DNA of 64,000 nucleotides, taken from positions 2,108,001 through 2,172,000 of the forward strand of contig NZ_CP157456.1 of the NCBI RefSeq assembly GCF_041549525.1. Reading direction: 5' to 3'. Below the pieces are notes generated by a model. It ran no database searches, had not been told where the DNA came from, and saw nothing but the letters and a program-made list of their open reading frames with translations. The translations under genes were made by a program, and so were the position numbers. This document shows positions 1 through 8,106 of the stretch, in pieces; positions within the stretch are counted from its first letter, which is position 1; each line of letters opens with the position of its first letter. Source of the stretch: Paenarthrobacter aurescens. GTDB lineage: Bacteria > Actinomycetota > Actinomycetes > Actinomycetales > Micrococcaceae.

Positions 1-37
1 CGGCAGCCGCTGCCAGAACCCCAGAGCATAGAACAGA

Positions 38-1000
38 GTGACTGCCGCCGTGAGCACAACTGATACGCCCCTCAACGCGTCCCCGGCCCGGGGAAGCCTC
101 GGAATGTCCCGTAAATTCAAGGCGTATCTGGCACTCACCAAACCCCGGGTTATCGAGCTTCTCCTGGTCAGCACACTGCCAACCATGATCTTTGCCCAGC
201 GCGGCTTCCCGTCCATCGGGCTGATCCTGGCCACTCTTGTTGGCGGCGCTTTCGCTGCCGGCAGCGCGGGCGTCTTCAACTGCTACATCGACCGCGACAT
301 CGACAAACTGATGCACCGCACGGAGAAGCGTCCGTTGGTCACCGGTGAAGTGACTCCGCGCGAAGCCCTCATTTTCGCTTGGATCCTGGGTGCCGCGTCG
401 ATCGCGATTCTGTGGTTCGGCGCCAACCCCCTTTCCGCCTGGCTGGGCCTGGGCGCAATCGTTTTCTACGTGGTGATCTACACCATGATCCTGAAGCGTC
501 GCACTGCCCAGAACATCGTCTGGGGTGGCGCTGCCGGATGCTTCCCTGTTCTCATTGCGTGGGCGGCAGTTACCAACACCGTGGAGTGGCCGGCAATCGT
601 GCTCTTCATGGTGATCTTCCTCTGGACGCCTCCCCATTACTGGCCTTTGTCCATGCGTTACGGCGAGGACTACCGCAATGCGAACGTCCCCATGCTCGGT
701 GCCATTGCCGGGGCGAAGGTGGTCTCTGTCCAGGTAGTTCTCTACGCATGGGCCATGGTTGCCTGCTCCCTGTTGATGGTTCCCGTGGGCGGCGCCGGCT
801 GGGTTTACACGATTGTTGCCGTTGCCGCCGGAGCCTGGTTCCTCTACGAGAGCCACGCCTTGTACAAGCGCGCGCAGGGTGGGGACGTCTCCAACAAGGG
901 AGCCATGAAGGTCTTCCATGGCTCCATCAGCTACCTGACATTGCTCTTCATCGCCCTGGCCGTGGACCCGTTCGTCGGCTCAGCCATCGTCGGAGCCTAA
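38..1000 (+). CDS. ctaB: Protoheme IX farnesyltransferase (haem O synthase)
   Basis: A membrane prenyltransferase of the UbiA family that adds a farnesyl group to haem B to give haem O for cytochrome c oxidase. The 320-residue product has the signature Asp-rich motif NCYIDRDID beginning at Asn81, a second conserved segment DYRNANVPM near residue 211, and about eight or nine hydrophobic stretches, as expected for the family. GTG at 38 gives the longest reading; an in-frame GTG at 50 and the ATG of [16 protein letters not shown] (104) are alternatives, but the core begins only at [10 protein letters not shown]. In related actinobacteria ctaA follows nearby on the other strand; here it lies more than 5 kb away (7293-6349). 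Confidence 0.95.
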   Translation: MTAAVSTTDTPLNASPARGSLGMSRKFKAYLALTKPRVIELLLVSTLPTMIFAQRGFPSIGLILATLVGGAFAAGSAGVFNCYIDRDIDKLMHRTEKRPLVTGEVTPREALIFAWILGAASIAILWFGANPLSAWLGLGAIVFYVVIYTMILKRRTAQNIVWGGAAGCFPVLIAWAAVTNTVEWPAIVLFMVIFLWTPPHYWPLSMRYGEDYRNANVPMLGAIAGAKVVSVQVVLYAWAMVACSLLMVPVGGAGWVYTIVAVAAGAWFLYESHALYKRAQGGDVSNKGAMKVFHGSISYLTLLFIALAVDPFVGSAIVGA

Positions 1001-1083
1001 GCTCCGCTATTCCTCTCAAAAGAGCAAGGTTCGACGCCGGTACTCGCCAGGGTGCCGGCGTCGTACTTTTCTCCACCCATTGG

Positions 1084-1165
1084 ACGCCCGCTCACATCCC
1101 TCGGGCTTAAACCCAAACGCCCGCTCACATCCCTCGGGCTTAAACCCAACGCCCGCTCACATCCC
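1084..1165. repeat. Tandem repeat, 2.5 copies of a 32-33 bp unit
   Basis: Two nearly identical units (1084-1116 and 1117-1148) and a half unit (1149-1165) stand head to tail. Each starts ACGCCCGCTCACATCCC and continues with TCGGGCTTAAACCCA; the second half contains the near palindrome GGGCTTAAACCC. Read on the minus strand each unit carries GGGATGTGA, so the last half unit supplies the TGA stop of the TOPRIM gene ending at 1157. The repeat therefore sits on the 3' end of that gene, between it and ctaB. Confidence 0.9.
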
Positions 1166-1705
1166 AAAAGATTCGAGCAATCGAGCCAGCGGGGGAGGAG
1201 CCTTGCCTGCGGGCAAAGCAGTTACCAGCAAGGGCGCGTAGCGGATCTTGTTGCCGCTGCGTCCACCGAAGAACCTCCGCAGCTGTGCTTCCACCGGTAA
1301 GTCCCGCAGCGACGGCTGGCGCTGGAGAAGCTCAAAGGATGAAAGCTCACCTTGATTGGCGATCACGTTGAGCACCACATCAACGCCGAGGCTGCGGATG
1401 AGCTCGTCTTCCAGATCTGCAGTGCAGACCTGAAACCCGAACCCTTCCAAGGGATCGGATCCAATCCCTGCTCTCGCAAGTGCCTTGGCGACGCCAAGGG
1501 ACTCCCGCGCGTCACAAAGGCCGAGCAGCCGGTGGTCGGCTCCGTTCGGGCCGAAGCGATTCAGGAAGTGGCCGATGCTGGTTGCCCCGCCCATGGGAAC
1601 CACAGAGACTCCTTGTGACGCGAGGTCATATCCCCGGCGGCCTGCCAGTGTCTCGACCGCCAGTCGGTCACTTTCGCCCTCTACCAGAACTGTTGTGGCC
1701 TGCAT
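1157..1705 (-). CDS. TOPRIM-domain protein (OLD-nuclease-like), stand-alone
   Basis: A 182-residue protein that looks like a single TOPRIM domain, the metal-binding catalytic fold of topoisomerases, primases and OLD-family nucleases. The N-terminal TTVLVEGESDRLAVETLA carries the conserved Glu after a beta strand, and LLGLCDARE is the likely acidic second motif. There is no attached ABC-type ATPase as in full OLD proteins, so substrate and partner are unknown. The ATG at 1705 starts just ahead of the domain; the frame stays open upstream to 1786, but that segment looks non-coding and overlaps the repeat-rich promoter region. No clear ribosome-binding site is seen. Its stop codon lies inside the tandem repeat. 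Confidence 0.7.
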   Translation of the reverse strand: MQATTVLVEGESDRLAVETLAGRRGYDLASQGVSVVPMGGATSIGHFLNRFGPNGADHRLLGLCDARESLGVAKALARAGIGSDPLEGFGFQVCTADLEDELIRSLGVDVVLNVIANQGELSSFELLQRQPSLRDLPVEAQLRRFFGGRSGNKIRYAPLLVTALPAGKAPPPLARLLESFGM

Positions 1706-1727
1706 ATGAACAGTATGTCGGACCCCG

Positions 1728-1756
1728 ACGGTGACTGACGCCTCACGGTCACCGTG
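1728..1756. promoter_or_regulatory. Overlapping inverted repeats between the TOPRIM gene and the I36 operon
   Basis: ACGGTGAC (1728-1735) is the exact inverse of GTCACCGT (1748-1755), 12 nt apart. The second arm also takes part in a compact palindrome CACGGT-C-ACCGTG (1744-1756). The position, 23-50 bp upstream of the TOPRIM start and next to the CACCTAR array, suggests an operator. The binding protein is unknown. Confidence 0.4.
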
Positions 1757-1767
1757 TGAACGCTCAC

Positions 1768-1882
1768 CACCTAGATGCCATGTCACAGCACCTAGTTTGG
1801 GGCTTTAGGCACCTAATTCTTGCCGGAACGCTACCTAATTCGCGGCTAACGCGTCTAGGTGCTGATGTCCAACCCTTAGTGT
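1768..1882 (+). promoter_or_regulatory. Phased CACCTAR repeat array and putative promoter of the I36 operon
   Basis: Four direct copies of a 7-mer occur at 1768 (CACCTAG), 1789 (CACCTAG), 1810 (CACCTAA) and 1832 (TACCTAA), i.e. 21, 21 and 22 bp apart or about two helical turns. A fifth copy is inverted (CTAGGTG, 1855-1861). A candidate -10 box TAGTGT lies at 1877-1882, which would put the -35 region at about 1854-1859, under the inverted copy. The arrangement suggests cooperative binding on one face of the helix. The regulator cannot be named from sequence. Confidence 0.55.
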
Positions 1883-1931
1883 CCGTGATGGGACAGAGCC
1901 GTCCCGCCTCGCACGAACTTAGGGGATACTC

Positions 1932-2312
1932 ATGAAAAACTTCTTGCGCACCGCCGGAGTGTTGGCAGTTGCTTCAGCCTCGGTACTGACCGGTGTAACC
2001 GCAGCCCAGGCCGCCCCGGCATGCTCCACCGCACAGGTATGTCTGTACGACAACTATTGGTTCACAGGAACCGTACGATCCTTCGGTTGGGTTACGTACA
2101 ACGTTGGCGTCGCAGCTAATGACAGGGCGAGTTCATTGGTGGTTGGGCCACCGGCCGATGCACTCTCGCCGTACGTGTACTTGTACGAAGATCACAACTT
2201 TGCCGGCCACGGCATCATCTTCAAGGCTGGCAACGCCGTGAATGACCTACGGGGCAACTACATGGAAGCAGGCCGGAACTGGGACGACGAAACAACCAGC
2301 GTCTGGGGCTGA
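1932..2312 (+). CDS. Small secreted protein, I36 / beta-gamma-crystallin-like
   Basis: A 126-residue secreted protein. Residues 1-28 form a classic signal peptide (charged MKNFLR, hydrophobic core, AQA cleavage site before APACS). The mature part has two crystallin-type motifs, CLYDNYWFTGTVRSF and YLYEDHNFAGHGIIF, the aromatic/Gly pattern seen in the Streptomyces metalloproteinase inhibitor SMPI and in peptidase inhibitor family I36. Two Cys (CSTAQVC) could form a disulfide. AGGGGA at 1921-1926 is a good ribosome-binding site. It is the first gene of a four-gene operon ending in an ABC transporter, so it may be the cargo or a protective factor rather than a protease inhibitor; that is inference. 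Confidence 0.75.
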   Translation: MKNFLRTAGVLAVASASVLTGVTAAQAAPACSTAQVCLYDNYWFTGTVRSFGWVTYNVGVAANDRASSLVVGPPADALSPYVYLYEDHNFAGHGIIFKAGNAVNDLRGNYMEAGRNWDDETTSVWG

Positions 2313-2316
2313 GTCA

Positions 2317-3225
2317 TTGCGATCCGCAATAGAGTTTCTGTCGGCTGCTCGCAGTGCCGCGGTGATGCTGGTTATCGCCTGCGTCGCGGCGGCCTGCTCA
2401 TCACCGGGCGCCGACGCCGCTGCACCGATTCCAACGCGCAGCCTTCCCGCCGTGGACCGTGCACTTGGAGCCGGGGCCCGGGCTGCCCTCAATGAGGACA
2501 CCGGGGAGGTGGTGCTCCCCATGAGTGCTTACTGGTACTCGGACCGTGAGAACGTTCTGGTCAACTACGCGGTGGCGTTCCTTATCTATGACTGCGTTGA
2601 GGAGGCCGGTTTCACGCTGGCGCCGTGGGGAGGTGACGGGAAGGCTCTGCAGGAGCGCAGGTACGGACAATGGTCGGGGACGCTGGCCGCGAAGAACGGA
2701 AATATGCCGGAAGTCCGCAGCATTCCTGGCTTGATGCCTGCACCGGCGGAACGTACCGCCCCGAGCCCAGAACGCGAGCGGGCAGAGGCGAAGTGCAGCA
2801 ACACCGTGGGGCGTGCCGGTTTCCCGGAACTCCTTGAAGGCTTGGCGGGTGATCTGTCTGTCCAGCAACAGATTACTCAGGACGCCGTGGGGCTCACGGC
2901 CCGTGACCCTGAATATCTTGCGTATCGCGAGTCCTGGCAGCGGTGCCTGACCGACAAGGGACTGAAGCTGAGGGACGGTGATACCTGGATTGTCGAGTCG
3001 GGTGGCTCCAAGGAGGACGAAATCCGCGTTGCCTTACTCGACGTTGACTGTAAGGACTCCAGCGGGGGTGCCAGAAAACCGTATGACATCCTCGCCCAGT
3101 ACCAAGCGGCCCTGATGAAGGAGCATCAAGCCGAACTTAACGTTGTGGCTGAACAAAAGACGGCCGCGGTTGAGCGGGCCAAGCAGGTTCTTCGCGATCA
3201 CGGCGTGGCCGATGCCCGGCTTTGA
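2317..3225 (+). CDS. Predicted lipoprotein of unknown function
   Basis: No family recognised. Starting at TTG 2317, four bases after the stop of the I36 gene, the 302-residue product begins with an Arg-containing n-region, a hydrophobic stretch and a lipobox VAAAC near residue 27, so it should be lipid-anchored outside the membrane. An ATG at 2365 would leave too short and uncharged a signal. The mature part has four further Cys (in YDCVEE, AKCSNT, QRCLTD and VDCKDS), suggesting two disulfides, and a helical charged C-terminus. It is coupled to the next gene by a 14-bp overlap. In such a context an immunity, substrate-capture or adaptor role is plausible but unproven. Confidence 0.7.
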   Translation: MRSAIEFLSAARSAAVMLVIACVAAACSSPGADAAAPIPTRSLPAVDRALGAGARAALNEDTGEVVLPMSAYWYSDRENVLVNYAVAFLIYDCVEEAGFTLAPWGGDGKALQERRYGQWSGTLAAKNGNMPEVRSIPGLMPAPAERTAPSPERERAEAKCSNTVGRAGFPELLEGLAGDLSVQQQITQDAVGLTARDPEYLAYRESWQRCLTDKGLKLRDGDTWIVESGGSKEDEIRVALLDVDCKDSSGGARKPYDILAQYQAALMKEHQAELNVVAEQKTAAVERAKQVLRDHGVADARL

Positions 3226-4378
3226 GTTGAACCGCAGCGACCGCGCCATGCGGCGGGTACCCCGCTGGTGGCTTTTACTGGTGGCCATGGCCTTGGTGAC
3301 ATCCAGTTTAATCGTGGCCTTCCGGGCTGGCACCCTGGTTGCTGCGGTGGCCACGTCCCACCAGGATGTAACTGCCGCGATTCCCGTCTCCGCCACCGTT
3401 GAACTTCGCTCAGTGGCCCGGCAAGTCACGCTTGCCGGAGTGGTGACAGCCGGGAGGACGTCCCCTGTCACTGCCAGCCTGACAGACGGTATAGACAGGT
3501 TGATTCTCACCTCCACGCCCAAGGCACTGGGAGATTTTGTGGAGCCGGGTGAATTGCTCGCCGTCGTTTCCGGGCGCCCCCTGCTCGTGATGCCGGCCAG
3601 CGTTCCGCTATACAGGGACATCATCCCGGGTGACTCCGGACCAGACGTGCGGGCACTTCAGACGGCGTTGGCAGGCCTTGGGCTTGCGGTGAAGACCAAC
3701 GGCACCTTTGACCAGCAGACACAACAAGCGCTGAAAACCTGGTACGAGAATGCAGGCTTCCCAGCCCCGGTTCCGCCGGCTTCGTCTCCAACCGGGTCAA
3801 ACAACAAGTCAGGGGCCAACGCCGCACCTGCCGCTATGGTCCGCTGGCGGGATTTCGTCCAGGTGCCCGGTGACACCGGCAGAATAGCCTCCATCGCCGG
3901 GACTGGCACGGTCCTGCCCGAGGACGGCGTCGTCGCGCAGATTTCCGTCTCCGAGGACACTATCGTCGCCAGGGCAGATGTCCTCCAAGCAGAGAGCTTC
4001 GCCGTGGGAACGGCAGTCACCCTTAGAGCAGGAGCACTTGAGGTGAAAACCACGGTGACGTCGGTTAGCGGGTTCGCCGAGGGCGACAGCAGCAGCAATG
4101 TCATGCCGGGAATGGACATCACAGCGTCTATCCCCCCGGGTACCACTGGCTTGGCTCCGCAGCAATCTGTCACGGTGACGGCCGGGAACGCACCGGCGGA
4201 GACGCTCGCGGTGCCGCTGATCGCCATCCGACAGGAAATGGGCGTCGCCTACGTCGAGGTAGCCGGAGAAGCTGGTCCGCACCGGGTTGACGTTACCGTG
4301 ACAGCGCAGGCTGATGGCTGGGCTGCAGTCGACACTGTGGAAGGCCTGGACGTGGGAGTCAAGGTGATGCTGCCGTGA
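3212..4378 (+). CDS. Membrane-anchored adaptor with peptidoglycan-binding domain (HlyD/MacA-like)
   Basis: A 388-residue protein with one membrane segment near the N-terminus (WWLLLVAMALVTSSLIVAF), a long extracellular part and no other membrane span. After a short beta-rich stretch, a PG_binding_1-type domain is recognisable (DSGPDVRALQTALAGLGL, then GTFDQQTQQALKTWYENAGF), followed by beta-barrel repeats resembling periplasmic adaptor proteins. In actinobacteria such proteins accompany MacB-like ABC proteins and probably link the transporter to the wall. ATG 3212 overlaps the preceding stop; a later ATG (3248) is possible. The stop overlaps the next start (GTGA), indicating translational coupling. 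Confidence 0.8.
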   Translation: MPGFELNRSDRAMRRVPRWWLLLVAMALVTSSLIVAFRAGTLVAAVATSHQDVTAAIPVSATVELRSVARQVTLAGVVTAGRTSPVTASLTDGIDRLILTSTPKALGDFVEPGELLAVVSGRPLLVMPASVPLYRDIIPGDSGPDVRALQTALAGLGLAVKTNGTFDQQTQQALKTWYENAGFPAPVPPASSPTGSNNKSGANAAPAAMVRWRDFVQVPGDTGRIASIAGTGTVLPEDGVVAQISVSEDTIVARADVLQAESFAVGTAVTLRAGALEVKTTVTSVSGFAEGDSSSNVMPGMDITASIPPGTTGLAPQQSVTVTAGNAPAETLAVPLIAIRQEMGVAYVEVAGEAGPHRVDVTVTAQADGWAAVDTVEGLDVGVKVMLP

Positions 4379-6342
4379 GCGGGAAGCCAACAGACCAGCA
4401 CCTCCTTGAACCCAAATCCCCTGGACCCCTCATCTCCCTGCGAAATGTCAGCCGCGGATTTCCTGGCACCAAAGCCCTGGCCGGGGTGCACCTCGACATC
4501 TACCAGGGCGAGTTCCTGGCCATTGTGGGGCCTTCGGGGTCCGGCAAGTCAACGCTTCTAAACGTTCTGGGACTTTTGGACACACCCACCGCGGGCTCGT
4601 ACTTAATCCATGGGAACGAAGTTGGGGAGGTCCCGGCCGCTCACCGGGCGTCACTCCGCGCACGCGTATTCGGCTTCGTGTTCCAAGAAGCGCATATGGT
4701 TGGACGCGATGCGGCCGCCCGGAACGCCGTGCTGGGGCTGCGGGCACGCGGAGTTGCTTGGAAAGAGCAGAAACGGCTGGTCACTCCGATACTACGGAGA
4801 TTCGGCTTGGAGGATTGCGCCGCTACCCCCGCTGCGATGCTATCCGGTGGCGAGCGGCAACGCCTGGCGATCGCAAGGGCCGTCATTGGTTCTCCTGATG
4901 TGATTCTTGCCGATGAGCCCACCGGAAGCCTGGACACTGCCAATGGGCAAGTAGTCGTTGAGCACCTCCGCGAGCTCCAGCTGACTGGGACCACTGTTGT
5001 CATGGTCACCCACGATCCCGCCATTGCAGCTACCGCGGACAGAATCGTTACCATGCGGGATGGCGAGATCGTAGGGGATACAGGCCGTATCGTCCACGCA
5101 CACGACGACGCGGACGAGCAGACTTATGTTGACGAGGACCGACCAAAACTGCTCCGCCGGCCTCGCGATGAAATCATCGACCTCACGGCTGACGCGCTCT
5201 CCGCCCTGACAACCCGCCCGGCCAAGGCGCTGCTTTTGGTGCTTGCCTTCCTTCTCGGCTGCGGCGGCCTGGTTGCAGCGGTCGGGCTCAGTGAAAGTGC
5301 TGCGGTCAAGGTTTCCGGGCGCATAGACGCGGCATCCAACGATGAAGTGAGGGCTACCAGGGACGAAGGATATGTCTCATGGGAGCAGGTGGCTACGGAC
5401 CTGGCGGGGTCAAGGCTGTTGTCCGGGGTCATTGACGCAGGAGTTGTGGCCGATCTCCCAGTTACAGAAGCACAACCGTCGACTTTCCGTCCGGGCTCTG
5501 TGCCGGAAGCACCCGCTTTCAGTGGTGCGGTCCGCGTCGCCGATGCCGCTTACCTTCGGCTACAGGGCGCCGTTGTCTCAACCGGCGACACTGCTTTGCT
5601 GGACAATTCATTCGGGGCCCCGGTGGCGATGCTCGGCCTCGGCGCCGCACGCCAACTGGGCGTCGCAAAGCCGGGACCCGGCGTCGTAATCTGGCTCTAC
5701 GGCCAGCCAGTGCCAGTGGCAGGAATCATCGATGACCCGGGACGAGACCCCGTCCTGGAAGGCTCTATTGTGCTTGGCGTTGGGTCCTGCCCCATCATGA
5801 CAACCAACGTGGCTGCGACCCTGGTCCTGAGAACACAGCTCGGCGTGCCTGCGGCCATAGCGGAAGTCCTGCCTAAAGCCCTCAGCGCGGCGGCAACCGA
5901 AGCAATCGAGGTGCAGACCGTTGCTGACCTAAGGCATCTCCAACACGGAATAAACACGGACCTCGGCCGGATGGTAGCGATCGTTTCGGTGGTCTTACTC
6001 GTTATTGCCAGTCTTAGCGCCGGTACCACCATGTACGTTGGGGTACTCGCGAGGTCCCAGGAGATCGCACTCAGGCTCGCGCTGGGAATGCGGAAGAGCG
6101 CTTTGGCATCCATGTTCCTCATGGAAGGAGCCGTAGTGGGTACACTGGGCGGCATTGCCGGGGCAGCCCTGGGCTTAGGCGCAGCGCTTGCATACGCCAC
6201 AAGCGAGGGCTGGGCCCCGGTGGTCCCGGCAACTGCGGCAATCTGGGGTATAGGAGCTGGGCTACTGAGCGGCCTTCTCTCCGCGGTCTATCCAGCGGCA
6301 GTGGCGTCGCGATCCAACCCTGCCCAACTCATCCGGGCCTAG
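4375..6342 (+). CDS. MacB-like ABC transporter, ATPase fused to FtsX-type permease
   Basis: A single 655-residue polypeptide. Residues 1 to about 235 form an ABC ATPase of the LolD/MacB type: Walker A GPSGSGKST (from Gly52), signature LSGGERQR, Walker B VILADEP and switch THDP. The remainder is a permease with one membrane span near residue 285, a large extracellular domain and three spans at the C-terminus (VAIVSVVLLVIASLSAG onwards). This is the topology of MacB, which works as a mechanotransmission ATPase rather than a channel. Together with the adaptor and lipoprotein upstream it should export or release a peptide, or act on the cell envelope. It ends six bases from the convergent ctaA. 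Confidence 0.88.
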   Translation: MSGKPTDQHLLEPKSPGPLISLRNVSRGFPGTKALAGVHLDIYQGEFLAIVGPSGSGKSTLLNVLGLLDTPTAGSYLIHGNEVGEVPAAHRASLRARVFGFVFQEAHMVGRDAAARNAVLGLRARGVAWKEQKRLVTPILRRFGLEDCAATPAAMLSGGERQRLAIARAVIGSPDVILADEPTGSLDTANGQVVVEHLRELQLTGTTVVMVTHDPAIAATADRIVTMRDGEIVGDTGRIVHAHDDADEQTYVDEDRPKLLRRPRDEIIDLTADALSALTTRPAKALLLVLAFLLGCGGLVAAVGLSESAAVKVSGRIDAASNDEVRATRDEGYVSWEQVATDLAGSRLLSGVIDAGVVADLPVTEAQPSTFRPGSVPEAPAFSGAVRVADAAYLRLQGAVVSTGDTALLDNSFGAPVAMLGLGAARQLGVAKPGPGVVIWLYGQPVPVAGIIDDPGRDPVLEGSIVLGVGSCPIMTTNVAATLVLRTQLGVPAAIAEVLPKALSAAATEAIEVQTVADLRHLQHGINTDLGRMVAIVSVVLLVIASLSAGTTMYVGVLARSQEIALRLALGMRKSALASMFLMEGAVVGTLGGIAGAALGLGAALAYATSEGWAPVVPATAAIWGIGAGLLSGLLSAVYPAAVASRSNPAQLIRA

Positions 6343-6348
6343 AGGAAG

Positions 6349-7293
6349 CTAGTTTGCCGGGCTGTGCTTCGCTATGTCAGCCGCGTTGGTGGCTGCGCTC
6401 ATCAGGACAGCGGCACCGAACATGTGTGCACCCACCAACAGAGCCGGGATGCCGTTGTAGTACTGGGTAAAGCCTATGACAGCCTGCAGCAGGGTCACGC
6501 CCAGCAGCAAGTAGGCCGCCGTCCGGAAGGGACCGCGGATCTTGTGGCGGAACACCAAGTACACCGCGAGGAGTGTTCCAGCGGTAATGAGGTAGGCCGG
6601 TACTGCGTGGATGTGTGAGAAAAGGTCCCAGTCGAGGTCGTTGCGGGGCGCATCCGCGTCTCCGGCGTGTGGCCCGGCGCCCGTCACGACGACGCCCAGC
6701 ATCACTGAAAGGGCCGAGAAGACTGCAACAGCGAGCATCAAAGGGCGGGCCACCGGCGGAAGGGACGGCAGGGTGCGGTTCATGAAGCGGCCGGTTCGCC
6801 CGTAAGCCCTGTTAACAAGGAGTGTTGCGAAGACCACCAGGGCCATGGAGACGAGGAAATGCAATCCCACAACCCAAGGGTTAAGGCCGGACAGCACTGT
6901 GATTCCGCCAATGATCGCTTGAGCCGGGATGCTGGCAAGGAGGCCCAAGGCGAGCATGAAGAGATCGCGACGCTCTTTGCGAAGGTTCCACAAGTACACC
7001 AACATCATTGCCGCGACAGCGGCCAGAGCAAAGGTCAGAAGTCTGTTGCCGAATTCAATGAACCCATGAATGCCCATCTCCGGGGTGTTCACCAACGAGT
7101 CGCTGGTGCAGCGTGGCCAGGTGGGGCAGCCCAGGCCCGAAGCGGTGAGCCTCACTGCACCGCCGGTTACTACCAGGACTGTCTGCCCTATGAGTGAGAG
7201 CAATGCCAGACGGCGGACAGCCTTGTTGACCTCAGTGGGCAACTTGGAGGTCAGTCGCTGGACGGTTTTGGGTAGGCGCGATGCCGTGCTCAC
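6349..7293 (-). CDS. ctaA: Haem A synthase (COX15/CtaA family)
   Basis: An eight-helix membrane enzyme that oxidises the C8 methyl of haem O to give haem A. The 314-residue product keeps the family hallmarks: VTGGAVRLTASGLGCPTWPRC with a Cys pair in the first loop, IHGFIEFGNRLL with a His ligand, LHFLVSM, HIHAVPAYL and GAHMFGAAV. Start GTG at 7293. It works downstream of ctaB (position 38). It lies 48 bp after an ABC permease gene on the same strand and is probably cotranscribed with the ABC pair, an arrangement shared with mycobacteria. Confidence 0.94.
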   Translation of the reverse strand: MSTASRLPKTVQRLTSKLPTEVNKAVRRLALLSLIGQTVLVVTGGAVRLTASGLGCPTWPRCTSDSLVNTPEMGIHGFIEFGNRLLTFALAAVAAMMLVYLWNLRKERRDLFMLALGLLASIPAQAIIGGITVLSGLNPWVVGLHFLVSMALVVFATLLVNRAYGRTGRFMNRTLPSLPPVARPLMLAVAVFSALSVMLGVVVTGAGPHAGDADAPRNDLDWDLFSHIHAVPAYLITAGTLLAVYLVFRHKIRGPFRTAAYLLLGVTLLQAVIGFTQYYNGIPALLVGAHMFGAAVLMSAATNAADIAKHSPAN

Positions 7294-7341
7294 AGTTTTC
7301 TCACTTCTCAGTTCTGCATGGGTGATGGGTGCCTGGCTGAA

Positions 7342-8106
7342 TTAGTTCCACTTGAACCACCGGATGGCGGCGGCGCCGGCCACCAGGGTCCACAGCAGGA
7401 GGATTAGAACGGCGGGGAATGGAACGACGCCCAACAGGAAAGCATCCCGAAGCGCTTGTCCCAAGGCCCCGGAAGGGAGGAATTGGACGATGCCCTGAAG
7501 CAATCCGGGCAAACGTTCTGCCGGGACCACTATGCCGCCCAAGGCCCCAAGGAGGATCCACAACAGATTGGTGATCGCCAAAGTAGCTTCGGGTCGTACT
7601 GTGCCGGCTACCAGCAGGCCGAGTGCAGTAAAAGCAGCAGCACCGAGAACCAGCAGGCCGAGCCCGGGAAGCCAGGCCTCCGGCCGGGGTTGCCATCCCA
7701 GCAGGCCTGCAACTGCGCCCACTACCAGTACCTGGAAAAGGAGGACAACAAGCACGGCGAGAATCTTGCCTGCGATCAGTCCGCCCCGGCCAAGGGGTGT
7801 GGTGGACAGGAAACGGAGAACTCCGTAGCGCCGGTCAAAGCCTGTGGCGATTCCTTGGCCCGTGAAGGCCGTGGACATGGCACACAGCGCGAGAATCCCG
7901 GGGGTGGCGAGGTCCACCCGGGAACCGCCGAGTCCGTCCAGCAGTGGCGTGACAGCGAGGCCAACCAGTGCCATGAGGGGAAGAACTATGGCGAGGATCA
8001 GCTGCTCACCGTTGCGCAGCATGGTGATGGTTTCATACCGCCCTTGCTGGATGATCCTGCGGGGCAGCGATGCCGGTCCGGCGTTGGGGGAGAGGAGCTT
8101 GCTCAT
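7342..8106 (-). CDS. ABC-2 type transporter permease
   Basis: A 254-residue integral membrane protein with six hydrophobic segments of the ABC-2/DrrB type (for example LILAIVLPLMALVGLAV, ILAVLVVLLFQVLVVGAVAGLL, and the final LILLLWTLVAGAAAIRWF). The start ATG at 8106 overlaps the stop of the ATPase gene by 4 nt, fixing both genes as one transporter; the frame continues upstream inside the ATPase gene but that part is a shadow. In mycobacteria the orthologous pair also sits between ctaA and the suf operon. The substrate is unknown. Confidence 0.88.
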   Translation of the reverse strand: MSKLLSPNAGPASLPRRIIQQGRYETITMLRNGEQLILAIVLPLMALVGLAVTPLLDGLGGSRVDLATPGILALCAMSTAFTGQGIATGFDRRYGVLRFLSTTPLGRGGLIAGKILAVLVVLLFQVLVVGAVAGLLGWQPRPEAWLPGLGLLVLGAAAFTALGLLVAGTVRPEATLAITNLLWILLGALGGIVVPAERLPGLLQGIVQFLPSGALGQALRDAFLLGVVPFPAVLILLLWTLVAGAAAIRWFKWN

